From assembly GCF_002994745.2 (NCBI RefSeq), contig NC_037093.1, forward strand, positions 18,115,555 to 18,179,554: DNA of 64,000 bases, read 5' to 3'. How positions within the stretch are numbered: the first letter of the stretch is position 1; every line of letters starts with the position of its first letter. The stretch comes from Rosa chinensis (Eukaryota > Streptophyta > Magnoliopsida > Rosales > Rosaceae). Shown here piece after piece: positions 12,049-24,046 of the stretch. The translations under genes and the position numbers were made by a program. The notes beneath the pieces were generated by a model. That model worked only from the letters and a program-made list of their open reading frames with translations. It did no database searches and was not told the DNA's origin.

Positions 12049-13025
12049 GAAGTAGTTAAGGGTAAAAAAATAAATTAACTCATGACATGTGGCAAGTGCA
12101 GAGCAGATTGTCCTCATTTGCAAGGTTTTAAGTTTCTCCGAAACTGCCGAAATTTCCATAAATTTGAAGTACCGAAACGAAATTCATATGCTATATCATT
12201 TCCATAGGGAGTTTCCCGAAATTTTCTGTACATTTCCATGAAATTCTTAATTTTTGAAATATCTACACACAAAAAATATATTTAAAAATTCACACTGAAA
12301 TTTCTGTGAAATTCGTTTGTCACTAACAAAATATGAAATTTTGATATTTTTTTTATATTTTCCAATCAAGTTGAAATTGAATACAACAAAACCCTCTTTA
12401 CTTTTATCTGCTACCAAAGTACTCATGCTCCAAGTTTCCAACAACATCATGATTCTATTTGCAATTATGGCTGGATAAATTAACTCATGACATGTGGAAA
12501 GTGAAGAGCAGATTGTCCTTATTTGTAAGATTTAGTCATTATAAATGAATTAGAAGTCAAAAGAAGTAATTAAGGGTAAAAAAGTAAATTAACTCATGAC
12601 ATGTGGCAAGTGGAGAGCAGATTGTCCTCATTTCCAAGGTTTTAAGTTTCTCCCAAACTACCGAAATTTCTGTCGAAATTTCCGTAAATTTGAAGTACCG
12701 AAATGAAATTCATATGCTATATCATTTCCATAAGGAGTTTCCCGAAATTTTCTGTACATTTCCGTGAAATTCATAATTTCTGAAATATCTACACAAAAAA
12801 TATATTTAAAAATTCACATTAAAATTTTGTCCGAAATTTCTCTGAAATTTCTGTCAAAATTCGTTTGTCACTAACAAGATATGAAATTTTGATTTTTTTT
12901 TTCTTTTTCCAATCAAGTTGAAATTGAATACAACAAAACCCTCTTTACTTTTATCTGCTACCAAAGTACTCATGCTCCAAGTTTCCAACAACATCATGAT
13001 TCTATTTGCAATCATGGCTGGATAC
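12049..13025. repeat. Direct duplication, about 513 bp, of a hAT element end
   Basis: The sequence from 12049 recurs from about 12560 with few changes, up to a shared GGCTGGATA near 12477 and 13020. Each copy holds CAAGGTTTTAAGTTTCTCC (12121 and 12635) followed by many GAAATTTCC-like motifs. The same motif cluster, with the phrase TTTGAAGTACCGAAA, appears inverted near 21270-21350, so these look like subterminal repeats of the hAT element between them. Confidence 0.75.
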
Positions 13026-14874
13026 ACCCAGAAACCCATCAAATCATGTTTGTTCACACTTCACACAATACTTCACAATAATTCTAAATCTACATATAAC
13101 TCTCTCTTATAACTTATGATCACTAAATTCGCAAAGCATACCATAAAAAATAGAGAAAGCAAAGACTCTGAATGATTGAAAGAGATGTGAACTGGAGCAG
13201 AGAAAAAGAGTTGAAGACTCAATACAATAACAAACTTGGTTGATTTTTAGCTCTGCAAGGTATGTTGAAATTTATTTATGTTGTTGGTTGCATGATTTAT
13301 ATATACGAAGAGGTAATTATAATTTAAAGTGTTCCTTTGTTATAAGATTTATTATTTATGAAAATGTGTAGTAATCATGTTTTTGTTATTTATGAAACTA
13401 TTTCGTAGTACTCAATAGCTAAAATATTGTAGTCAGTACTCAGTAGATAATTTAATGGATAAAATATATGAAAAGGTAATTATATTTTAAATTGTTCCTT
13501 TGTTCTGGGATTTATTATTTATGAAAATGTGTAGTAATCAAAGATCTTAATCTTATTTAGTGCCTACCTATATTCCATACATAAAAGTTTCAATAGGTAA
13601 ATACAAATTAAGATAATAATTTTAAAGGTAATGAGAACACTTTAGTATAAATAATTTGTTCATAAATTTTATTTATTTTATTTTATTGTTATTTTTATTT
13701 TTATTTTTGTAGTTGTCTAGTTTTCTACATAATAGCAAGTTCTGACCTTGTGGGGAGCAAAAAAGACCCAACTTGGAATTATACTTTTCCATATCAAGGC
13801 CAAACTAAAGGTACAGTCACTACACCAAAAACTGCATCACACAACGGTGATCACACAACAAAGAACAAATCCTCTGTTGTCTGTTGACGACAATTGAATC
13901 ATACAACACATTTAATAAATCTTCGTTGTATAAAGATGCTCAAATTCTAAAACTTCTAGTTAGGAGGTGATGGCACAACGGAAAGAAAGATTATCTGTTG
14001 TCTGAATGAAAAAAAAGACCGGCATATTTCCCTCCTACCATTGAGTCAAATTTGGTTCCAAATTGTACCCTAGATGCTATTAAATTGGACAACAGTTTAG
14101 TTACTTCCGTTGTAGGAGTATACCTGCAAATCATCATACAATGGTTTTTAATGTCCTGTTGTGCAAGTGAGTACCAAAATTTGGAGATGGGTCCAAAATG
14201 ACATTCATTCCCCCCAAAATGAGAAAATTTGGCTTCAATTGTTTGTTATGCTTCCAAGTTCCAACAACAGAATGAACTATTTCTGTTGTGTGAATGAGAA
14301 ATGACTGGCCTAAGCGCGAAACCAAACATTTTGATTGCAGAGGCGGGAAATTTTCATCTTTTATTCCCTTAGCTATGTAACAAATCAGACAACGTAAACG
14401 TATCTATACATTGTCTGTCTGAGTTTAAAAAAAAAAAAAAGTTAATGCCTATTGCCTTAGCCAACTCGAGAGCACACTCAAACAAAGTTAACGCCTTGGC
14501 CATTTTTCCTATCTGAGAGAGAAACCTCGAGCTTTTCTCCATCTCCAAACCGAACTGTCCTCTTCTTCCTTCTCCGCCTTTGACCAGAACCCAACCCTTC
14601 TCTGGCTCTTCCCCCAAACCTTATCCCTTTCTCTCCCCCGTCCTAATCGAACCAAAACCTCAAAGCCCCAGAAAACAAATTCGCAGAGATCTCTTTGTGG
14701 CTCATCTCTGAGGTGCAACCTAGCATTGACTCATCAGAGGAAGACGAAGAATATGGTGGCCACGGTGAGCCCACCCCGGTGGTCGGAGATCAGTGACGGA
14801 GGAGAGAGTCCTCCAGATCCACTTTCTCTCTCCTCCCTCTCTCTTTCGTATGTGCTTTTCTCTCTTCCTAGCTT

Positions 14875-15025
14875 TATAAAGGGGGCCATTCAGCACCAAA
14901 TTCTTATTCATTCTCTTAATCGCTTCTTCTTCTTCTTCTTCACAGAGAAAAAGATTGAAAGGATTGATTTTGAATCAAAGATTTAGGAATGGCTTCGAGA
15001 GTCGTTGATCAACAACAAGCCAGAG
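14875..15025 (+). pseudogene. Captured 5' end of a cyclin B1-like gene (promoter, leader, exon 1)
   Basis: TATAAA at 14875-14880 is followed by a CT-rich leader and an ATG at 14989 that reads MASRVVDQQQARG, then a clean splice donor at 15026 (phase 1). Plant B1-type mitotic cyclins begin with very similar short N-termini (MASR-V/I-V...QQ..RG). No later cyclin exon (destruction box, cyclin fold) could be found before the element ends at 17897, so only the 5' end was captured. Before 14875 the sequence is TC-rich, as in plant promoters; I saw no consensus mitosis-specific activator motif (AACGG core). The identity rests on 13 residues, so it is probable rather than certain. Confidence 0.5.
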
Positions 15026-17480
15026 GTATTGCTTTCTGATTCTAATTGGGGGTTTTGTTGTTCTTGATGATTGTTCATCTGATTTGTGAATCGAAATGTT
15101 CATAATTGGGTGATTTTGATGAAAAGGCTTAATCTTTAGACTTTGCGTTTGTGTAATTGCATAACCCATGTATGAGTCTGGTAATTGCATAACCCATGTG
15201 TTTGTGTAATTGCTTCATCAGATTTGGGTGATATCTGGTATGAGTCTGGAAATACATCTTTTTCATATGGCTTGATTATTGGGATTTTGATTCATTTGTA
15301 AATTTGCATTTTCTAGAATTGAAATACATATAATATTCTGCTTGTTTTAGAACTAGGTTGTGTTTAGAGCGGTCTTCTTTTTTCTAGCTCACACCACCTG
15401 TTCAATGTTATGCCTCACAGAACCCTTCACTTTAATTAGGTGGGAAATACAATATTTTTTAGCTTTCTTATTACTTGGGTGCTGGAAATTAATATATTGT
15501 AGATGAGGAGTAGAAGGTTGTTGGTGTGCTTTATATGAGTTTTGACTGTTGTACTTATTCTGATATTTCTAAGTAACTGTTGGGGGCTTAACATTTGAAG
15601 GCTTATGGCTATTGGATGATGCAGTCCTTTATATGTTCCTGAAAAATAACTGAGCACAACCTACAGCTATATCAGACTTGGTTTGTGCTTTGATCGATCT
15701 TAGAAAGTCAAATCTGTAATTCATAGGTTTTAGTGTAGGACCAACTCTACAGTCTTTCTTTGTAGTGAAACTAGAATGGCTGGGAACCCATTAGCAAGTA
15801 GCAAGGCTTCGTTTTTCTTGTATTTCTAGTTGATGATGCCATTTTTTCTCTTTGAAAGCAATCATTATCGAAAAGATATGAGCACGATTAGTATTGCAAT
15901 CAAAGGATGAGCTGCATTAAATCTTAGTAACAAAAAACAGAGAAAAAGTATGGCATGCATGCTTATATTTAGATATGTTCCCTTGATATAGATATATTCC
16001 TAGGACTGCAGATGTAGGAGTGCTGCAGTACATGAAGAAATTAAAACTACTGCAAACACATAAGTATCAAAGAAAAAGAAAAATAAAAGGAAAAGAAGAA
16101 TATAAAGAATAAGAAAATTATATACCAGATTTGAAACAGAACGTACTACATTGTGTTCTTCATATGCACTTTCCTGATGTCTTTTTTAGTTGTGGGTTTT
16201 TATATTCGGTTTACTTTTATTCATGTAACTTCTTGCGTAAGGATAGAGGTGTGATAAATATATCATTTTATCTTAAACACTTCTCTAAATTATTTAGAAA
16301 ACTGAATTCATTGCCATGTTGATAGTAGCATTTCAATAGAGTTTATAGAGAAACCACCTTGCCTAAGATTAATGGTTTTCTCTTCAAACTAAAATTCCTC
16401 ATGCAGGATTGTGTGCAGTAGGAGATCTTCCAAAAGTTTGTTGCCAAATTGAATGAACACTATGAGAATGTTCTGATTGAAATGTGTTATAGCTTAAAAT
16501 CAAATATCTAAGGAACAAGTGAGGGTGAAAGTGTTAGTAATTACTTTTCGTTATTTTAAAATCGATGCTGACTATAAGTTTAATAGTTTGCATAAGTGCC
16601 TTAAGTATGTAATAATAGATTCATATACTGATGGTGACATGGTGCAGCTCTTTCCGGTCATCTTTTAGTGGTTATTATAATATTTGATGGATATTGATCA
16701 ATAACACATCAATGTATTTGCAACTCTGTATCTTACTTTATAATTCAAGGTCAAGGTGAAATTATTTTTTTCTTTTGAAGAATTTGTTGGTCCTCTGGTA
16801 TTTATGTTACTTATACATAAGAAATTAGGTGGTTACTTTTGCTAGGGGTTTCTATATAGTCATAATTGCATTTACTTTTGGTTGGTATATATTTGTTGGA
16901 TTTGATCATCTGCTACAAGCTTGGCCAAGTGGTTGAGACTTGCTGTGAATAAATGGGACAACATCATTACTGGTAATAAGGTGGAAGTCTGGGGCACGAG
17001 TTCTTGTTGTCGTGGACTAGGGAGCTCACTCTCTCTTTTGAAGGCGAGGTTTATGTGTTTTTTGCTGTTATGCCCCAGAAGGTCACTCTTTGTTTCTTTC
17101 TTGCTTGTATATTATAAATTGTTTAATTCTAAAATGCTTGTATATTATGTACATAGTAAGGCATTATCCCTCTTGTTCATTGCATTTGTTAATTGTGTCA
17201 GGAACTATATGGTGGAATGTTGCATAAAGAGTCTTTGGGAGATCGAGCGTGGAGTACCAAGCATTAATGCAACAAGCTATATTTTGTTTCATCATGTAAA
17301 ACTTAACCAGGAAACTTAAATGCTTTTTAGTCTATCCAATGTATGAATGCTTTAGCAATGTTCCTTAAATTCAATATTTGATGAATTGATGTATCCCAAT
17401 GACTTTGGTACAAATGTTGATCATTTGATGGTTTGCATTCAATTTGTATTCCAATTGTTCACTATTAATTTATATCCATT
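15026..17480. other. Intron-like interior of the CACTA element
   Basis: AT-rich DNA following the captured donor site. A 132-codon ORF at 16921-17319 lacks an ATG start and any known motif. I see no domain or further exon. Confidence 0.5.
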
Positions 17481-20400
17481 CAAAATTTGGGTACTCACAC
17501 AACGCAATTATATATATCACACAATGGATTTTAATAACTAATGTCATTTAGTTTTAATCTCATACAACAGAAAAGGCTAGAACTCAGTTGTCCCAGTTTA
17601 GATCACATAACAGAATAATTAAAAAAACGTTGTATGAGAATCTTAACCCACAACGGCATAAAAACAAGTTCTGTTGTGTGAACTGCTGCGCATGACTGCT
17701 GCACATGGTTGCGCCTGGCATTTGTAGAGTTCTGGGACAACGGTGCAAATGAATATATGTCGACTGATTGCATCTCACACAACGGTGAATTCACCGTCGT
17801 CTGAGTTTTCATCAGACAACATCGAGATAGACGACGGTGAGTCTCCAAATCACACAACGTTTTTTCGCCGTCGTGTGATGCAGTTTTTGGTGTAGTGAGT
17901 ATGTAAGTTTTGTAATACTATCATAAATAGTGGTGGTATCACTTGATTTAAGTTCCACTTGACTGGATTAGATCCTGCCAAGAATACATGAGTCTGTGAT
18001 AAGGTGCCACCAGAAGTTCAAAAATTAGTAAAAGAATGGATGAGGAGAAAATCTACTGCAAACTATCAAAAAAATTCAATAATCCGTGATACTCGAGAAG
18101 AATTACGATCAGGGTTATCATAACAATTGGACTCTAAAGATGAAGATGAAGGTTTTCTAGGTCAGCAGGATGTAGATCCCCGTGATTATAAAGCTACTAT
18201 GAGAGCATTAAGACAATCAAAATGGGAAAGGGAGCAAGGTATAAGTAGAGGTGTTTCAGGGCCTGGTGGGACAAGTCGAAGCCAACCAAAATTTGAGAGA
18301 TCAAAAAGTGTACGACAAGAGCATGGAGACCAACCTCAAGATTTATTCCCACAGTCACTCTATAAATCCAATACTGCAAGACAAAAGAGCATCATTGACT
18401 CCATGTCAATGGGAAGCCTCAAGGAGAAGCTTGGTCGATTATGTGGGAAGTTTTTCATATATACCAATGTCGTTGCGTACAAAGCAGAATCTCATGAATG
18501 CAAAAACATGATAACTGGAAGCACAACAGTGCCTAAATGTTCCTTCACCAAGTTCATATTAGATAATGAACAAACACTTGGCCATGGAACATAAGGAAAT
18601 CACTTAATATATAAATAGCCAAAGAAAAATGTGGAAAACATATGGCTGCACCATAATGGCTGATGGGTGGTCTGGTCCGACAAGAATGCAAGTTATCAAC
18701 TTCATGATTTACTGTAAGGATAAGACTGTGTTTTTGAAGTCTGTTAATGTGTCAAGTGATATAAGGGAGCACAAATACCTTGCCAAGCTATTTAAAGATG
18801 TCATTAATGAAGTGGGGAGGGAGAATGTGGTTCAAATATGTACTGATAATGCTCAGCCTTTGTGAAGGCTGGTAAGACATTATTTGAACGTTATAACTTC
18901 TATTAGACTCCATGTGCTGCACACTACATAGACTTAATGTTTGAAGATTTTGGTAAAAAGACAAAGGTAGGTCATGTGATTACTATCGCTAGACTCGTGA
19001 CTGTATATATCTACAATCACGGATGGGTGCTTGCTCTTATAAGAAAAATATGTGAGGGTGATTTGATTCAACCAGGACCAACACGGTTTGCCACTTATTA
19101 CATTTCTCTTCAAAGTGTTTTCCAAAAGAAGGCTGGACTTAAACAATTGTTTACTTGTGATGACTGGGCTACTAGCAAATATAGTCAAAGCAAGAAGGGA
19201 AGACGTATAGAGGAACTCGTTCTTGAAAACATGTTTTGGGACAATGTGCAAGCATTGATTTCTATTTACGAGCCATTATACTGTGTTCTTCGAATAGTTG
19301 ACACAAAGGTTAACCCAACAATGCCAATGCTGTATGATTTATTTAAAAAGGTGGGAACAAAGATGGAAGAAGTCAGGAATACAGTTTGGGTCAGAAAAAT
19401 CATCGATGATAGATGGTTTAAGCAATTGTGTCATTCATTACATGCAGTATAGTGAAGGAATTGGTGATGATCCAGAGCTACTAGATGCTCTTCACTCAGT
19501 TTTTGCAAAGTTAGACCCAAACTCTATAGGCATCGCACAATTCGGACATGAGGTAAATTTTCTATATTTGATTAATTGTTATTTTCATTTACGAACATTT
19601 ATAATTTTTTCTCATGCACATTATAAGCTTTAGAGACTCATTATACTGATTTGGAAGACAAGCTGCCATTGCTGCGAGGAAATCAATGACTACATATGAA
19701 TGATGGAACATGTATGGGGGCGATGCACCTACACTTTGTAAATTGGCAATGAAGATCCTATCTCAAACTACATCATCTTCTACTTATGAGCGAAATTGGA
19801 ACACATATTCTCTTATCCATACGAAGCAAAGAAATCGTCTGGCACATAACAAACTCAAGCAAATTGTGTATTGTTATTACAACATGAAGCTACTATTGCG
19901 AGATGCAGAAGCCTCTACAGATGGAGTTGCGGAGACCAGTTATTTGGACATATTCAATATAGCTGCAGAGATGGGTGCGGAGGAAGCTGTTGATCCAATA
20001 TACCATTGGGTTCAACCTTTACATTTAGATGATGAGCAGGAAATCCAGATCCAAATATAGCAACTCATGGAATGGAATGGGAATTGATGTGGATACGGTA
20101 ATGAAGAAAGAAGTAAGAGATCATTCTAATGAAAGTGATGGAAGTGGTTATAAATTATCAAGAGCCACTAGTGAAAAATCAATTGATGATGATGATGGTG
20201 GTGGTGGTGGTGGTGGTGGTGATACTGGTGGTGGTAGCATATCGTGGCTATGGTGGTAGTGGACGTGATAACTCGTGTGACAGTGCTAGTTATGAAGACA
20301 CTAATCGTGAGACGAATTATGGAAATGATAGGGGAGTGGCAAATCAGGGCAGTACAACGAATATAGTAGTGATGGTCATACTACTTATCCTGGTGCAAAT

Positions 20401-21433
20401 CATGAATACAATTCTACAGCTAGGGATACATAAGGAAGACGTGATAGCCATTTGTCTCTAAATGAGTTTGAATCACTTTCTTCAAGTCTTGGCTCAATGG
20501 ACATAGGAACTCAACATAGCGATAACCCTAACCCATTCCATTCTCATTATCCTCATCATGAAATGAGTTCTACCTCAGTAAGTACTTACGGAATTGGATC
20601 AAGCTCACAAGGTGGAAGCACATATGGCATTTTTTATCATTCTTCGTCCCAAATGCCATATGCTTCATACTATGAAACACCATATTGAGTAATATTCAAT
20701 ATATGGATTGCATGTGGGAAGAGATCAACACACATACATTACCCATGTGATGAAGTATCAAAATCATTTTCAAAATTCATGTACTTGGAAGCAGTATTGT
20801 ATGATACTAAATGGAAGCAGTTCAACCACATGGATCGAACCACATCGTAGTAGCTCTTATTACTAATACTTTTATATTACTTTTGTTGTACTTGTTCATT
20901 TTTATTCACGGGGTTTTGGTATTATGTACCCCCGTTGTATTTTTCTAATTATCAGTGAAAAAGGCGTGATGGCCAAGCCTCCCAATAGGTTCCAGCCATA
21001 AAAAAAAATAAAAAATAAATCACATATTCACATTCACATTATCAATATATAGAATATTTAATTACATGTAGATAAAAACACTAGTTTAACAATTTACTAT
21101 AGTTTTAGTTAATTACTCGTCCATATTAAATATCACAATTCTATTATTTATGTCTAATTTAGAGATGTTACATTATAAATAGGTTTGTTATAGGTTAATT
21201 TAGTTTATGTAAAAGTTTCAATCAAAAATATCATTTTATAAATGCAATTAATTGGATTTCTTTATTTTTAACCGAAATTTCCATCGAAATCGAAACTTTC
21301 TCCAAAATTTCCTTAAATTTGAAGTACCGAAATCAAAATTGAAACCGAAATTTGAAAATAAGTTATTTCTAAGATTTAGTCCTTATATGTTTAATTCAAT
21401 CTTTAAAGGATGTATTTGTTGAAGTCAAGACCT

Positions 21434-21600
21434 GCTCACCTAAGGGACAGTTTTTAAGGGACTGTGAGGGACAAGTGAATCTGACGGCTGAAAATAAATA
21501 CACAGTTTTAAGTTGTTATAATTTCTGCTTTTATATTTAATACATGTGGTTGAGATGTATTTGTCCCTCACAGTCTCTTAAAACTGTCTCTTAGGTGAGC
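21434..21600. mobile_element. Small MITE with ~45-bp inverted termini
   Basis: GCTCACCTAAGGGACAG at the left is mirrored by CTGTCTCTTAGGTGAGC at the right, and the inverted match continues through GGGACTGTGAGGGACAA. The 167-bp unit has no ORF. I could not find an unambiguous target duplication, so its superfamily is open. Confidence 0.7.
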
Positions 21601-21716
21601 AAATCTGTTGTTCAGTTATCCTTTGTCAATAACTTATATGTAATTTGTTATTTAATTTATGAGTTCAAAGCGTGACTCAACTCCTAAATTGTCCACCATT
21701 TCAAAGCGTGAACAAA

Positions 21717-21720
<4 letters not shown>

Positions 21721-21793
<73 letters not shown>
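21721..21793. repeat. (CT)n microsatellite, about 36 units
   Basis: A pure CT repeat of 73 bp; one of the longest simple repeats in the window. Confidence 0.97.
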
Positions 21794-21794
<1 letters not shown>

Positions 21795-22213
21795 ACAAAA
21801 GATCCCAACACTTCCTACAGCCAACCAAAATCTTAGATCCCCCCGACTTTCTTTATTCCAGCTACTTCTATGGGTAACCTCTTCGCCATCCAATCAAAAC
21901 CCTAGATCTGTTTTCGAATTCATCCAATATATGCTCCACCATTTCAAAGCTTTGATCTTTTGGTCGACACAAATTGGAATCAGATTGATACATTCAAGTT
22001 CAGAGAGAATGCAAAGCAAGGCTCCACGTATGTATCTCTGGCAAGATTTTCCAATCCCGAATTCCAACTCTGTTAGTCTCAATGTTTGCCACCTTCGCCT
22101 CAATCTACATTGCCGGCTGGGTGGTTCTTTTTGGTCTCTTAATTTTCAGATTTTGATTAACCTACAAATTGGAAAACTGGGTTTTGAATTTTGGGGTTGG
22201 ATGCTGGTTGTGG

Positions 22214-22270
22214 CAGGATTCGGAGAACCGGGTTTATTTGATTAAAGAGCTTGATAAGATTACTGGGCAG
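22214..22270 (+). pseudogene. Exon-like segment of an unidentified gene
   Basis: A short open segment reads WQDSENRVYLIKELDKITGQ between an acceptor-like GTGGCAG and a donor-like GGGCAG^GTGG. Upstream, 21800-22120 looks like a leader and first exon (possible MFATFASIYIAG frame near 22081). I do not recognise the protein. It may be an isolated gene fragment, because no further exons are visible before TE sequence resumes at about 23.1 kb. Confidence 0.3.
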
Positions 22271-22539
22271 GTGGCCATTTCTTGGTTCTGTACTTGGGAT
22301 TCAATTTTTTTTTTTTTTGTTTTAAGCTCTATGTGCAATGAAAAAAAAGAAGCTCTTTTCACATTTGGGTTGGTTCTGTAATGTAATTAGTGAGTTTAGT
22401 AGAACTTTTGGTAAATGTTCAGAATGCGGTTGTTGCGCAGTTTAAATTTGATGGTGGGTTTTGGATACAAAAGTATCATTGTTCATGTTTTAAACTCTAA
22501 TATATAATTGCATAGCTAAATGAATTACTGAGGACCAAA

Positions 22540-22625
22540 GTTCTAAAAATCGCTAGGCGCTAGTCAGGCGGTTACTAGGGGACTAGCGCCTAGACGCCTA
22601 AGCGGTTGACTAGGCGCCGCCTAGG
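22540..22625. repeat. GGCGCC/CGCCTAGG-rich repeat patch
   Basis: Repeated, partly inverted words (CTAGGCGC, GGCGGTTACTAG, GCGCCTAGAC) stand out against AT-rich surroundings. They resemble a terminal fragment of a DNA transposon or MITE, but I find no partner end. The next 500 bp (22626-23150) hold nothing recognisable. Confidence 0.4.
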
Positions 22626-23154
22626 AGGTTTTGTATTTTTAATTTTAATTTCATTTTTGTAATACCTATTTATACACTTAAGTATATATAAAGACTTAAA
22701 AGTAATTTAATTGAATCTAAAATATTTAAAATAGTCAAGATACTCAAGCAGGCAACATAAATCAACCTAAATAGAAATCACTTAAAGAGGCAAACTTTGT
22801 CAATCAACCTGAAAAGTGAAAAATTAACATGCAGTAGTGCGTGACCAAAGGATCTAACAACCTGGCTAAACAAAATGAGGAAAACATTCCCCTCTTTTCC
22901 CAGACTTACAGTACTCCCACTCAGAAACTACTCTTGAACCTGAACTGATTTAGTAAAAATGAAGATAACAACAGAAAGAACAAAACACCACATTGCTACA
23001 GAGTATGCTTGCTCACTTAGAAACAACCAAACTAGATAGGCAGAAGACGAAAATCAAGGAACTTTACAGCTGCTTAAGATATGACATTCTTCCAAATAAA
23101 TTTTGCCATATTGCAAGGGTTATAGAATGGTATTCAATTATTCATAGTTTGATC

Positions 23155-24046
23155 GATTAAGGGCTGCAGAGGATGAGAAGAAGAAGGAACCCCAAGATAC
23201 GGGCAAACAAAAGGATATTCTTACCAAGCCATATATTCCTCCGGCTTCGACTTCTGTCATCAAGGAAGGACAGTGGTACATGAGGGAGAAGGGAAAAGTT
23301 GTTGAGATTAGCCCTTTAAGGAAGAGAAAACTCCAGCACCGGTTTGGGGAGGTGAATAGAGGCATTAGCTGCCAAACCCCTCATTACACCCAGGGCTTTT
23401 CATAAGCACATTAAATTCTGCACCTGGGGTCCCTAAGTGCAGCTGCAGAATCTCTGAGGGTAGGAAGATCACTCCTCTACCAGCCACAAAGAAAAAAAAC
23501 CTCACTGTAAGGCCTAGCATCTAGCGCTGGTTGTTTCGTGAAGAGTCAGACCCCAAACCCTTGGTTTTTGAGAGACTGAGGGGCAAAAGTAATATTGCAG
23601 AGAGCCTACAGTGGAGGCCCAAAAAGATTAAGAGCATAGTGGTTCAAGCCTCAGAAGATACTCCAGTAACGGATCTAAGGCAGAACCCACCGCGAATGGT
23701 GCTTACCCATAAAGCTCTTCAACAAGACCAGACCCCAACTCCCACGGACTAGGAGTCACTAGTAGCATATGTCGCCATGAAGTTCCACGAAAAACTTGAC
23801 TTGAGCATCCTAGCAGATGAACCTAAGCTGAATCTTGACGACAATATGGAAGAAGAAGAGGGGGTGGATACTACCTGTAACATGGTGTACGTTCTACTAG
23901 CAAAGTATGCCTTGCCAGTTGCAGCTCAAGAGTGCCAAGCGATAGAGACTGAGGAATCAGAAGAGAGGGTACTTGAGAATACTTCAGCGGCTTCAGTACC
24001 AGTGGAAGAGGCTGTTTTCCTGGAAACCGAAGATGCCAATAGTTGA
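23155..24046 (+). pseudogene. Ty3 gag C-terminal remnant
   Basis: Several short frames encode charged, Pro- and Gln-rich protein (for example KGKVVEISPLRKRK near 23300, then 23531-23752 and 23777-24046). The position just before the protease marks it as the end of gag. No capsid core or zinc knuckle is seen, and frames are broken at least twice. The assignment comes mostly from context. Confidence 0.5.

Larger units (their letters stand above)
13818..17897. mobile_element. Non-autonomous CACTA (En/Spm) element carrying a gene 5' end
   Basis: The termini are CACTACACCAAAAACTGCAT and its inverse, flanked by the 3-bp duplication AGT (13815-13817, 17898-17900), the hallmark of CACTA elements. 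Subterminal repeats of the CACACAACGG type recur in both orientations in the outer few hundred bases (13850-14300, 17490-17860). No TNP2-type transposase is present, so it needs a helper. The interior carries a promoter, leader and short first exon like those of a B1 cyclin (14875-15025), followed by about 2.4 kb of intron-like DNA. Confidence 0.93.
13742..20688 (+). pseudogene. hAT transposase pseudogene with BED finger, split by a CACTA element
   Basis: When 13818-17897 and one AGT duplication are removed, the frame runs from DLVGSKKDPTWNYTFPYQG into VCKFCNTIINSGGIT, a BED zinc finger (aromatic residues, C-x2-C, HL, then VPPEV). Next come a charged linker (18127-18594), the DUF659 part of the catalytic core (GCTIMADGWSG near 18650; CTDNA near 18840), and the hAT C-terminal dimerisation region (AMKILSQTTSSSTYERNW near 19750). 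It ends in a Ser/Gly/Tyr-rich tail. In-frame stops at 17944, 17989 and 18121 plus several frameshifts kill it. Two of the stops fit CGA-to-TGA and one CAA-to-TAA. The protein would have bound transposon ends and cut them. Confidence 0.88.
12121..21360 (+). mobile_element. Decayed hAT element (BED finger, DUF659, hAT C-terminal domain)
   Basis: Similar GAAATTTCC-rich subterminal regions near 12.1-13.0 kb and 21.26-21.36 kb bracket a broken hAT transposase read on +. Exact ends and target duplication are unclear, because the left end is itself duplicated and the right end degraded, so the borders are estimates. A CACTA element (13818-17897) accounts for 4.1 kb of its length. Non-coding sequence at 20690-21260 belongs to the 3' flank of the transposase. 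Confidence 0.7.

Noticed and set aside
16921..17319. 132-codon ORF and a tRNA-like A box (TGGCCAAGTGG) in the CACTA interior
   Set aside because: No ATG start, no protein similarity I recognise, and no B box in proper position, so neither a gene nor a tRNA/SINE is supported.
20029..20461. Gly/Val repeat ORFs
   Set aside because: Alternative frames of a GGT-repeat within the tail of the broken hAT transposase.
22640..23150. Search for the 5' LTR of the Tat-type Ty3 element
   Set aside because: No TGTTTGAGCCC-like start or primer binding site was found, so the left border is left open.
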